Shown: positions 1 to 13,100 of the stretch, one piece after another
How positions within the stretch are numbered: the stretch's first letter is position 1
How the letters are laid out: each line of letters begins with the position of its first letter
Assembly (NCBI GenBank): GCA_013146195.2
Contig: CM028381.1
Coordinates: 98,520,380-98,584,379, forward strand
Direction of reading: 5' to 3'
DNA: 64,000 nucleotides
Source of the DNA: Codonopsis lanceolata
Lineage: Eukaryota > Streptophyta > Magnoliopsida > Asterales > Campanulaceae
The notes under the pieces: model-generated
The model's input: the letters and a program-made list of their open reading frames with translations, nothing else
The model's database searches: none
Told to the model about the DNA's origin: nothing
Position numbers and translations under genes: made by a program

Positions 1-1053
1 TGTTGTAAAGAAAGCATTGTCAATCCATCTATGTTTTTCACCACAAACCACAACCAAAACACACACATACACACAAGCACATTTACTATTCTGATTGAAA
101 AAAAAATAAGACTTATAATTAACCTGTTTCTTACATTCATCTACCTCTAACATCCTCTAGCTCATTGTTTTTAATAATAAGTAGTATTGAAATACTGGTC
201 TCATTTGTGTCTTCTTTTTCTAATTTCTATAACTAGGTTTCTTCTGTGTTATACTTGTTCTCATTCTTTTCTCTGTTCTATCTGTTTGTGGAAGAGCTAG
301 CCTATGCATTGAGTCTCGTATGAACAACTAATCATACAATTTGCGACTTCATTTTTCTTTTTTTCTTGTTGCTGCATTTTTGCTTTCACTTCATCCTAGT
401 AGTGGATGTAATTGTATAATATGGTGTACAATTATCATTTCGATATACTCGTATACATGACTCCTCCGTTCCTAAAAAAGAATTTATTATTGCTTTTTAG
501 GTCGTTTCAGAAAGAGGATTCACTTTGTAATCTTTCCTTTTCTTCTTTTTTTGAAAATGTTACTTTTACCCTTTTACCCTGGACTTGCCTTTCCTTTAAT
601 TGATGAGTCCCACTTCCACATGGGCAACATTGAAAATTTCAAAACATACAAAATATTTATAATAGAGTCAAATAGCCTTCTTCTTTTTTTAAATGTCTGC
701 CAATTCAAAGACGACTCCTTTTCAAGAACAGATGGAGTAATATTTCAGAACAAAACTATTGTGAAACCTTTGTATCATAACCCTTGCAAACTAGTTTAGT
801 ATAATTTATTTATTTATTAGGATGGGAGTCATTTGAGAAAGGCAATATTGGAAATAAGTTTTGTTTTGTATTACTATTTAGTTATTACACCTCAAAGATT
901 CCAAAAAGGCACTTAGTCATCTTACCAAGGAAGGCTCTTTGTTGATCATGAGAAAAGGAAGACGGATACTTAAGTATCTTCTACTTTACATTCTTCTTTA
1001 ATCAAATACATTATTCAGCTAAATGCGAGTAAAAGCAGCATTTATCTACTCAC
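1..1053. other. AT-rich intron of the PHD-SWIB-Plus3 gene, no exon recognised
   Basis: This stretch lies downstream of exon 6 on the minus strand. I looked for the next conserved segment of the family (a VxxxEQKARSLHED-like stretch) and found no convincing exon. The short open frames here look like chance. Confidence 0.5.
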
Positions 1054-1113
1054 CACCGTAAGCTTTTTAAGGAGGCCACTTTTCACTTTCTTTTTCAAAT
1101 CTAGGCATTCTTC
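1054..1113 (-). CDS. PHD-SWIB-Plus3 gene, exon 6 (end of Plus3 domain)
   Basis: This 60-bp exon lies between the acceptor TTTGTAG and the donor GTGAGT. It encodes 20 residues beginning EECLDLKKKVKSGLLKKLTV. Relatives have an EECEDLRQRIKNG-type segment directly after the exon 5 motif, so order and phase fit. The next exon would be at lower coordinates; I could not identify it in 1-1053, so the gene probably continues outside the window. Confidence 0.8.
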
Positions 1114-4100
1114 CTACAAAACAAGAGAAGAAAATTAAGAGACAGTTACAATCATCCATAACCTACATTAAACTCGAATTTAAGGAGCCCATGGCTACAA
1201 CTAGGGGTGGCAAAATGGGTGTTATGGATAATCATAGGTTAGTTTATTATTCATGGATAACATGGATAATAGACTAACCTATAATTATCCATAACACCCA
1301 TTTTGCCACCCCGAGCTACAACTATGGTAGCACAGTTTGAATAGATTGAAAATCTGCTATGATCAACCCTAGCTTTCAATTAAAAAATAAAATTATTTTT
1401 TTATATAGGTAATATGGCCCCTTGGTATGGGGATTGGAACCAAAGACCTCAAGGTCATTGCCTTGAGTGCCTTTGCCTTTTCTCCCATCTCTTGGGGTTA
1501 AAGAATAAAATATTATCAGTGGTTAAGTATTCAGGAACAAAATTCTAATGCTAATTGAGTTGAAGGATGTTTTGAATTAAATATATATAGAAAATTTATT
1601 GTTGAAGCAATCAAGAGGTGCACGGAGTACAGATATGTTGACCAGAAAGAAAAAACTACAATTTGATGAGACGAACGTTCTGTGATAGTTCATAGCATAA
1701 GACTAAGCATTATTGAAGCTTCTATCATGATTTTCTTTAGAACTCCCAAATACATTCATTTATCCTTTTAATTGAAGAAGATATATTAAAGTAAGGCAAA
1801 GGAAAACAGACAGGAGGACAAGTAGTCCTTCAAATTACAAGTACAGTGGAAAAATAACGAAAAGCAGAATCCTCAATGGAGGATAGCTCTTGAAGGCTCC
1901 AAACGTTCTGAGCATCTGAGAGTTATGCCTCTAGAATCCTCAACAACCTATAGTAGAACAGAGATAAACAGTCCCTGATTCTTGAATATATTAGCATTTT
2001 TTTCCAGACCAATAATATGGAAACACCAGAAAGAAACAGAAATAACCTTGGAACCGATACCTTGAAACCAATACCTTGAATAAAGGGAAAATCCTAATTT
2101 GTGGCATAGTTAAACATAAGATACTCAAAAATCAAAAACACCAAGCACCAAAGACCCAAGCTTCTTTCCCTTTTTCCCCTGGGGGTAGATACTTATCTAC
2201 TGAGAGGCCTAACAAGGCCACAGTACCGGAGAAGATATTGAGATTTAATCTCCTGAAAGCCCAGAACCACAAGAAAGCTTTGAATCATAGAACCTTCTGT
2301 TTGCAAACCAAGTGGTCCAGAGAGGAAGCGTAAACATATGGAGGTATCACCCTGAATGTGAGTGGCCTTTCTCTAAAATTATTCACCTTGGTATTAGAGA
2401 ATTCTGACACTAAAGCAATGTTTAATTCTGGTCGAAATGCAGTTTGAATTGGGATTTATCTACTTTTATGAAATGTAAAAGATTTCAAAAATTAGTAATC
2501 CAACTCTAGGTATGTTTGTCTAGTACCCCAGTGCAAGACACTTTGCGACAAAGATATAGGCTTGACACTGGCCTCTATTGCCTAAATGAGACATGCCAGT
2601 ATAATCCTTTCATTTTTTGTGGCACCCAGAAGTACTATTGGCCAGTATATTTATTTCAACAGGAACAGAAGCACCCAATAAGTTTTTTGATATGTAATAA
2701 TTGTATAGACGTGCGTCAAATCAGGACACGCGACCTATGTACAAGCAAGGGGAAACTAAACAAAAGAAATTCTCTCCACAGAATTTTACAAAAGAATTAT
2801 CCCCCAACAAGTCCATCTCATCACACCAAAAGTGTAAGTTCTGGAGAACCAAGTCCTGCAACCTCTCTATACTATTCTCTAAGCTATGAAAAGCTCTACC
2901 GTTTCGTTCTCTCCACACTACCCAGCAGACAGCCAAAGGTGCAGCATCCCAAACAAAGATCCTTCTTTTTCTTTTAAAAAGCAGCCAACTCAGCAACACA
3001 TCCATAACAGATCTTGGCATAACCCATGATAACTCAAAAATTCTGAAAATAAAATCCCACAAAGCTCTCGCTACTGGACTGTGCACCAAAAGGTGATTGG
3101 TGCTTCCCCATCCCCTTTACACATGTAGCACCCAATAAGTTAATGTAGTATTACAAGAGGTAGAAGAGTATTGTTGAAACTGAGGGGAGCAAAACAGTTG
3201 CTCCCTCCGTTCCAGGCAAAGAGTCCACTATACTATTTTGGGTTGTTTCCCTTTTAAGAGTCCACATTTCATCTTTACCCTCCACTTGTGTTGTAAGCAC
3301 ATTGCTTGTGCTTAAGTATTTTTATAATTATAACTAACTCCAACAGTATTAATATATCGCCTTAATAATTAAACTTTTCAAATGGAGACTACTTGGGTGG
3401 AACGGAGAGGGAGTACAAACAAAGATATGCATCGTGGTTAATAGGCAGTAATCATTTGTGTTATTCATCTCATATTTTTCTTAGATTTGAGTTTGATATA
3501 CATTGTTGGGCCCCTATCTAACAGCTTAAGCTTTTAGATGAGTTGATAACTTAAGATGGTATCGGAGGCTTGGAGCTTTAGTTTGGCAACGTCTAGCGTT
3601 CAAGTCATCATGCTTGCATTTGTTACCCGAAAATATAGTGAGTGCATGTTGTTACTCTATTTATTTGGAGTGATGCCCTCGTGAGGCATATTTGTTTGTC
3701 CCTCCACGTGTGGACGGCCACTAGGGTTAAAACTAGGAAAGATGGAGAACCGGCTCTCTCACCTTTCTTCTTTATCATTGTTATGGAAGCTTTGAGCAGG
3801 CTTTGATTGAAGGAGGGTTCATTAAGGGGTTTAATGTTGGGAAGCTTGGTGGTTCAGAGGTTCCGGTGTCACACTTATTCTTCGCGGATGATACCCTTAT
3901 TTTCTGTGAGGCGGAAGAGGCTCAACTGGGTATCTCAGGATTTTCCAAGCTGCTTCTGGGCTTAAAATTAGCATTGCTAAAAGTGAGATCTATCCGGTGG
4001 GTGATGTGGAGAATATGCATATGCTGGCGGACTTCTTTGGGCGTAAAGTGGCCTCCCTTCCTTCGACATATCTCTGCCTCCCTCTCAGTGCAAATTCTGG

Positions 4101-7100
4101 AAGCTTAGCCGTTTGGAACCCGGTCATTGAGAAGTATGAAAGACGGCTTGCAGGGTGGAAGAAGCAACTTCTCTCGAAAGGGGGCAAGCTCACGTTGATC
4201 AAGATCACCTTGTCTAACTTACCCACTTATTTCATGTCAATGTTTGCCCTTCCTGCTTCTGTGGCTAAAAGGCTCGATAAATTACAAAGGGACTTTTTGT
4301 GGGATGGTCCAGTAGATGAGAGGAAATACCACTTGGTTAATTGGAATAATGTATGCAATAGTTTGGTCGGAGGGGGCTTAGGCATCAAAAGATTAAGGGT
4401 CTTCAATGTGGCTCTTTTGGGGAAGTGGCTTTGGAAATTCTTGGTGGACAAGGAGGCTTTGTGGAGGAGAGTGGTGGTGGGTAAGTATGGGGAAAAGGAT
4501 CATTTGTGGTTTCCCAAGGAGGTTAGCGCGTCTTATGGGGTGGGTTTGTGGAAAGGTATTAGAAAGCGAAGGGAGCCTTTCAAGAGGCTCATTAGTTTTG
4601 TCGTTGGCAATGGTGAGTCTGTTAGATTTTGGAGAGATAGGTGGTGCAGTGATAGGGAGCTGGGAGAGTATTTCCTTCCCTATTTAATATTGCTGTCAAC
4701 AAGGATGAGTTGGTGAGTTCCGTTTTTCAGCTAACAAGGGGTAATATGGTGTGGAGTCCTTGTTTCCACAGAAATTTTAATGACCGGGAGATTGATAATC
4801 TGGGCAGTTTTTTGAGCTTTTATACTCCCAGTCAGACAGTAGGGAGGACAGAGTGGTTTGGGAAGGGCAGGCAGCTAATGGCTCGTTCTCGGTCAAGTTG
4901 TTCTACCTAAGTCTGCTGAGCGAAAATAATTCTTTCCCTTGGAAAGCTGTTTCGAAATACAAGGCTCCGTCTAGAGTGGCCTTTTTCATGTGGGAAGCCG
5001 CACGTGAAGCCATTCTCACAGGGGATAACTTGAGGGCTAGGGGGAAGATCTATGTTAACTGGTGTTACATATGCAAGGGAGACAGTGAGAGTGTTAATCA
5101 CCTGCTCATTCACTGTCCTGTGGCAAAGGAAATCTGGGACTTCATGTTTAATATTTTTCACATCACATGGGTTATGCCTAGATCGGTAAAGGAGCTTCTT
5201 TTTTGCTGGAATCTGTATAAGAGAAGGAGGAGGAGCAGCATATGGGATGCAACTCCATTAGCCGTTTGTTGGACTTTGTGGAGAGAAAGGAACAGCAGGG
5301 TGTTCGAGAATGTGGAGCTTAGCATGGAAAGGTTGAAGGAGCGGGTTATCAAAACCCTCTTCCTTTGGTGCTCTGGGTCTACGTCAGCTCCGGATAATTC
5401 TTTTGTAAATTTCATGGACAGTGTATACTTCCAATATACATAGGTCGCACCACCTTTTTGGCGCAAGTTAATATTAATTTACTTATCAAAAAAAAAAACT
5501 AGGAAAGATAAAATTCAAAGTGAACATATACGTGAGATGGTAAAGTCACCCCAATAGGAGATAAATTCGGTTAAGGTGGTTTGAACAAATACAATGTAGA
5601 CCACTAAGTACACCCGTCCAGACGTGTGGTAATATCTATAATAAAAGCCAGGTTAGAGGTAGGGGAAGACTAAATCTAACGTGGAAAATAAAGGATATGA
5701 ATGAGTGTGACTTGTGTGATGACCTTGCATTGGACCTACCAAATGGCAAAAAAGAAAAGATGTAGTCAACCCCAAAACATGTCAAGATCGAAAGTATATC
5801 AACAGACTACAACGAGAGTATACTTGTGCTCATACTGAAAAATGAAATTTACATGACATAAGGAAAAATAGCAAGGAAACAAGAAAAGGATTAAAAAAAC
5901 ACTTTCCTATTATGACTAGTGTCCATAAACTATGTAATCTCACATTAAGGAAAGAGATAAAGAAGAAAGCATTGAACTACGCCATAAATGAATAGTTACC
6001 TCGGAGAACTCATCATCAGACAATGTACTGAAGCTGATATCTTTATACATGTCTGAAACTAGAAGGAAAATTTCTTGGTCATTTTCATCAACAGAGCGCT
6101 TTTTTATACCTGAAAATACATGATAACAGTACAACATTTAAGGAGTCCCTTGTTTATATAGGAAGAAATGAAGGGAGAAGACACAATAAAAGGAGAAGAT
6201 TGTTACAGGTGCCGGGTCTTTCAGGAAAAATGCACAAATGGTAGTAAATGAGAGATGGCAGTCGCTTACTCAATAGCTTCTAAAATGTTACAGTCAAAAT
6301 TCTATAACATGTCAGACTGGTGCTCAGATATGACTCACATGTAAGTAGATAACTAAAATTTTACAGAGGAGTTATCTATTGTTTCTTTAACTTACCTAAC
6401 CCCTCTGTTCGGCTCGAAGAATCCAAGTCGAAAAGTCAAATTTATTACTGATAAACTTGATTTTTCACAAATAACCTTTATTTTAAGACCTTAAGTAATT
6501 TATTTTAAGTTAATAACAATCAATTTGGAAATTGAAATATTAATAAGCTTAGTTTCTCAAATACTCCCTATGTTTCACCCAAAGAGTTTATGTTTGAAAA
6601 GTCTAATTATTAAGGGATACATATTTAGCATTAAAGTTGGTCATATTACAAAAATGCTTGAGCGTAATCAATATGTTAATATCAAATGTGAAGGGTAAAG
6701 TTGAAATGTTTTGGAGATGATAAACATAATTTTTTGAAAGTGGACTCTTAAAGTGAAACATCCCAAAATAGTATGGTGGACTTTTTGCCCTAAACGGAGA
6801 GAGTACAACCCCTTAAGTGGAACATTCCAAAATAGAAAGTAGGACTCGTCTAGTGGAAATGGAGGGAGCATATTTTATTCGTGAAAAACAAACTCTGGTC
6901 ACTGTAAGTTTTGAAATTCAACAGTTTAGAAACTAATCAGGGTGTGATCAGGAATGATCAAGAATACTGTAGCCATGCTGAAATGGTACTTCAGAAGTGT
7001 CTGTATGGCTATTACGAGAATTTACCTGGACTTATGACATACGTTTTCTACTAATTTAAGGTATCACCGTTTTATGAAATTGGATTAAAAGTCCTTTTGT

Positions 7101-10100
7101 ATTATTTCTATTTCTTTAGTAAGTTTCAAACTTTATATTTTTACGCAAGCATCGGGACTTGAACACTTTTGGAAAGAACTAATGACTGTCGACACTTTCA
7201 CAGGTGTAACAGTAAATCGAACATTTGCAAGACAAATTCTCTACAACTATTTAGGAGTTGAAGCTTTAGGAAAAGTGCTTATGAGCTTATGACTGACAGG
7301 TAATCCACATTTAATGATATCTAATCCTCGTGTCATAGGTGAGCCTTTTATGACACAAGGCGAGCCTCGTGAGCTGACTTTGGCTCACATGGGTATCAAT
7401 TAATCACATACATATCCACATTTCAAACAAGTGACAGACAGCACACAAAAGCATTAAATGAGCACCATACGCAGGTTGGGATTTTGTCCATATATAGGTG
7501 GTACACATAAAGTGATTACAATGCTTTATAATCAAACCAAAAAAAATTCACAGAACTGAACAAAGAGAAAGAAAAAAAAAAAACAGATGTTGAGGCAGGT
7601 ATTCTACAAGATTTCTTCCCATAGCTCTAGGAAAAGTGAATCACAAAATGACATACACCTGCGTCCAAGCTGTTATGATGGGCAATTATTCACTCTGTTC
7701 CAATTTGAAGTGTTCCTTTTCTCTTACTTGGACGTCCCATTTAGAACATCCCATTTCTAAAACTAGGCTAATATTTCCATGTCTCAAGGTTAGTGATAAT
7801 TTATTGATAAAATGGTAAACTCTTAGAAAATGAACTCCTCAAATGGGAATGACGGAGTAGATCTCGAGTGCTCAGAACACAGCAAGACAAAGTTGTACAT
7901 GTTACTGAAACTAACAGTTGTACAAGTCTCAAGATTGTTAACATTCTCAAATTAGCATATGCTATCACTAGTAACTACGATTTCAGGGTTTTGACAGTGA
8001 AACACATCTAATAACACCATAATTTCCATCATAGGTACAAAATTGTGGATAGGACAGAATTAATACTAACTGAACAGTGCTACTGAAATATGAAATTTCC
8101 TGCATTCTATACATCAGTTACAGTCTTCACAGTAGTCAAATAGCTCAATAACAAGAGAGGACAATCCATATCAATATTGTGATATTAGAACAAGTATATC
8201 ATTTACCAATATCAAACATCAAAACTTCTGTAATTAAGACAAACACTACACATAAAGCAGTAATAATCTATGCAAAGCCTACTTAAGCGATACAAGGGAA
8301 AAATCATGCAGTCTACACTCTATACAGCACATTTACAGCTTTCATGATGGAGAGATAGCTCGGCAACAGGGAGGAAACGTAATTATATGAGATTGTATCA
8401 GGACAGACCTGTAACTTGCACGAGCTGATAACAGTTCTTCTGAAAGCATTCATTTGGGTCTAATTTGACTCTCACAAAGCTTCCAAGTACTTTGCTCTCA
8501 AAAGTCTCAGGTTCCTGTGAAAGCACTAGCACTAAACTCCTCTTCAAGTATACAAGCTTGATGTTTTCAGGAATAATGGATGCAAAATAGAATCGAGGAA
8601 TATCAAGGACCTTCTCCTCCCTCTTGGATATTCTATCTGCAGTTGACTTTCTATGCCTTTTGCAGGCAACCAAGACATCTTCGTCCTTGTCTTCTGAATT
8701 ATAACCAAGTTCTTCCTCCTGCGATTGCTCCTGATTAGCAGCAAAATGGGCTTCCAGCAGGTCATATATTCTATGTTTATTCACTGTCTTCCGCCCTAAA
8801 ATTGACTGTAGCCTTTCATCACACACAACAATTTTCTTTCTCTGTAAATCTAGAAGCTTATTTTCCTTAATATATCCCGATACAATGTTTGTCACTTCAC
8901 GTTGGGATAACTCTCTAGTTGTGTCTTTACCGATTGATTGAAGAAACTGCAGAATGGATTCTGATCCCCAGCCAATAAACTTGGTTTTGCTTGTTTTCAG
9001 TTTTTCTTTCCCCGAAGATAATTGTCCCTTTGATCTCTTCCTTTTCAGCGCTGGCTTGTGCGCTTCTTCTGCATCATCTGAGTCATCATAATCAGAAACC
9101 ACTTCGTTTGTTCCAACATTGTCAGATCCATCTGAATCGGAGTTGTAATTTTTGCTCATTTGGTATCGGGTATTTGCGGATACTAGATTTTCCATAGTAA
9201 GACCTTCTTTCTCATTGATTATCTCCCAATATTCCCTGAACAGGCCCTCATATGTTTCCCGATCTTTAAAGTCCACAGTTTCCTGCAAAGCAAAAGCAAA
9301 CATCAATCGAACAATCAATAGCAACAAAAATATATGAATTTTGAGGAAGGAAAACAGTCCACCCTCCACCTGAACCCCTCTTGAATGGAAAACTAAGGCA
9401 ACAGCAATAGAAGACCCTGTCATACACAGGCTAACTTCCTCTTACTACGTTTCTGTTATAACACGCAGAAAAGAGAAGGTATCAAACTAAACACACATGC
9501 GATTTTATGATGCCAACAAGATTCTACCATGAAAGCAGCAACTGAGGAAGGATTAAAACCGACAGGATCAATTTAGAGACACATCCAAACCCTGACATAG
9601 AAATATGTTCAACAGCTGGTAATGATCTTGAATATGTATACATGTATCAGAAACTGTAGCAAAATAAATTGAACAAGTAAACCCTGAGACTCGAGAACAA
9701 TGGCACAATTCTTGAGTGTTGTCAAGGACATGTGGTGTCAAAACAGGAACCAAGACATGTGCTCAAGATGAGAATTGATCCAAAAAAACTTATCCTGCTG
9801 GTTTGGACCATTTTGTTTTAATTGATAAAAATGTCTAGCTTTCATTATTCCATTCGTGGCCATACAATGAAACTGTAGTACGTTTTAAAGAGAACTTGTT
9901 GGGATGTTGAGGTGACTGCTTCTAATCTTAGGTGAATGCTACAAAAAGGAGGCCATGGAAGCCCCTCTTTTGGGATTATTGCCGGTCTGATGGCTGTAAA
10001 CGTGTATAACAATTTTTGGTTGGGTCAGCCAACCTGATGGATCCGGTTTGCATGAACTGAGGCGGTGAAGCCATACATGTATTACTCTCCAAATTGTACT

Positions 10101-13100
10101 GTAGCACAAATCGAAATCATAATATCATCGAAGTGTTGAAGGTCAGGCTGAACAAACACAATTTAGGATTTCCACAATAAGGATTTTAAGTGTACAAAAT
10201 CAATGTTACAATTCTAGGTCTAATAATGTAAAAACTTGAATTCCAATTGACAGAATTATTTTGTGATAATGCCCATATTACTATTACCTTTATAAAGCCA
10301 ATAATAATAATAATAGACCTAACCAGATTCCTCTCCCCTCCCTCCTCCCATTGTCATCCCTCTCTCCTCTCTCCCATTCTCCCATCACCTAGACCTCCCC
10401 CTTACCGCAGGCAAACCTCCCTTATGTCCAATTACCCACAAATACTACCAATCCTACTCCACGCTACTCCACAATCACCACCAAATCACCCTTCCACCTC
10501 CAATGTTTCTTCTTCGACCTAGGGTTTTCGAAACCCCATATCAGCAGCAATGGTGCAACAGTCTTTGGCCCTTTGGTGTCTGGCTTCGACAGGAAACACA
10601 AATGCAACCAAATCCGCCCTCCCCGATCAGAAGACCTCGATTGAACCCCTATGTTATCGATTTCAAGTTTTCAACTTGGCATTGATTTCAACTCGATTGA
10701 ACCCTCAGTCAACAACTCATACTGCTGTCAGTAAAGACCCTCAACTCCAAATCGAACTCGAATTGGCAGGTATTGGAGTTGCTTGAAGCCACACTAAATG
10801 AACGGGTCGATGAACCTTCAATGACCTCATAAGTGATGCCACAGCAGTAGCCTTTCTCTCTCTGGTGAACTTGTGAAATGAAAGCGCCTCATACTTGATA
10901 TCGAACCACTTTAAGATCCCACACTTAAAGTTAGAACGGCAAAGGGATTTCCAATCAAATGACAAATCCTAAAACATTTACTGAATTCCAACCTAACAAC
11001 TCACCGAAAGATTAACAATGATTTATAACAAGCTAACCATAATTGTACAATTTTACTCAAATACCCCTAAAATATAAAATATAAGGGATAGTTGATTTTT
11101 ACAAGGAGCTGTACACAGATAGAGGTGGGGGGCAGTGGAGCTGAACGGCATTCCTTTTAGGAGGATAGATCAAGAAGATGAGACTTGGTTAGAGCAGTCC
11201 TTCAGAGAAGAGGAAGTAGTTGAAGCTTTGCGGAATTTGAAAGAATACAAGGCTCCGGGTCCAGATGGTTTCTCGTTTTCCTTCTTTAAGCGATGTTGGG
11301 AGATAGTGAAGGTTGATATTATGGAGGTTTTTCACTCTTTGCATGAGGCGGGGGTTTGAAAAAAGTCTTAATGCCGCTTTCATTGCGCTCATTCCAATGC
11401 AGAAGGGGGCGGAAGAATTGAAGGATTTCAGGCCTATTAGTCTGGTGGGGGCATGTATAAGCTAATAGCTAAAGTTCTCGCTTCGCGGCTTAGGAAGGTT
11501 GTTGGTACGGTGGTATCTGAGTCTCGGCATGCCTTAGTTGGTGGCAGACAGATCTTAGACACTGCTTATAGCGAATGAGGTGGTGGATGCCAGGGTCAGA
11601 AGGGTAGGGTTCCGGGGGTGCTTTGTAAGCTGGATATAGAGAAAGCCTATGATCGCGTTAACCAGGACTTTTTGTTATATCTTTTGACACGGATGGGTTT
11701 TGGGGAGAAATGGAGAAAATTGATTTATTTTTGCATCACTACGGTGAGATTCTCGGTTTTGGTTAATGGAGAGCCAAATGGGTTTTTATCTAGTTCGAGA
11801 GGTCTATGCCAAGGTGATCCCCTTTCTCCGTTTCTTTTCATAGTAGTGTTGGAGGCTTTGAGTAGGTTGATTGATAAGACAACGACACGGGGTTTCATCC
11901 AGGGCTTCAAGGTTGGTGAAGAAGGGAATGCAGACTTTTCTATCTCGCATTTGATGTTCGCCGACGATACTCTTGTTTTTTGTGAGGCGAATAAAGCTCA
12001 ATTGGGATACTTAAGGCTGGTTCTCCTATTTTTTCAAGCAGTGTCGGGTCGGGACTGAAAATTAACAACTCAAAGGGAGAAATAATTCTGGTGGGTGAAG
12101 TCTTCGATTTGGGGAGCTTGACAGAGTTTTTTGGGTGCACAGCATGTCATCTTCCTACAAAGTATCTAGGTCTTCCTTTGGAAGCAGCTTTCAAGAATTA
12201 GGGATGTGGGATTCAGTGCTCGAAAGATTCAAGAGAATGGTTGGTGAGTTGGAAAAGACGTTATTTGTCAAAAGGAGGAAGATTAACGCTGATCAAGAGT
12301 ACTCTGTCAAATTTGCCAACCTATATGCTTCTCTTTTTCAGATTCCGTCGTAGTGGTAAAGAGGATCGAGAAATTGGAAAGAGATTTTTCTGTGGGAAGG
12401 GGGTGCGGAAGACAGGAAGTATCATCTAGTAAACTGGAAAACGGTGTGTAGTAGCATCAAGATTGGAGGCTTGGGAGTTAAAAGCATTAAGGAGTTCAAT
12501 AAGGCTTTGCTTGGTAAATGGTTGTGGAGATCTTTGGGGGAGAGGGAGGCTGTGGAGAAGGGTAGTGGTGTACAAATACGTTGTAGGGAACCATTTGTGG
12601 TTTCCAAAGGAAGTGTCATGCTCTTATGGGGTAAATGTTTGGAAAGGAATTTGGAAAGTCTAGGATTTCTTCGAAAACCAGGTTTCCTTAACATTGGAAA
12701 TGGGGAGAAGATGAGATTTTGGAAGGATAAGTGGTGCGGCGTGGCTTCTCTTCAAATGGGTTTTCCTAGTTTATTTGAGATAGCCGTAAACAAGGATGAA
12801 ATGGTTAGTGAGGTGGTGGAATGCTCCAATGGGATAGATTCTTGGAGCCCTTCATTCCGCAGAAATTTGCATGATTGGGAGTTTGATGATATCTCTAGAC
12901 TCTTCGGAATGTTGTATGATGTCTAAAGGGTTTCAGGGGAGGATAGTGTAATCTGGGATGGTTCGAAAAGGAATATATTCTCGGTAAAGTGCTTCTAATC
13001 TTTCTTTAAAAATGAGGTCGGGAATCACTACCCGTGGAAAGCAATTTGGAAGTCGAGGGCTTCAAGTAGAGAGTGATGTTCTTTGCATGGGAAGTTTCAA

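Noticed and set aside
2516..2977. 153-codon plus-strand frame
   Set aside because: It crosses a 15-bp L1 target duplication and runs antisense to L1 coding sequence; no domain.
3510..3565. Cassandra (5S-like) TRIM element
   Set aside because: There is a degenerate tRNA-Met primer site only; no 5S-like Pol III boxes were found around it.
8398..9423. A single 341-codon minus-strand gene
   Set aside because: Only 9282-8409 is exon. The N-terminal 47 residues (MTGSSIAVALVFHSRG...) and the last two are intron read-through, shown by conserved splice sites and family homology.
10741..10965. Minus-strand 74-codon frame near the orphan block
   Set aside because: No domain and no splice support; composition like its surroundings.
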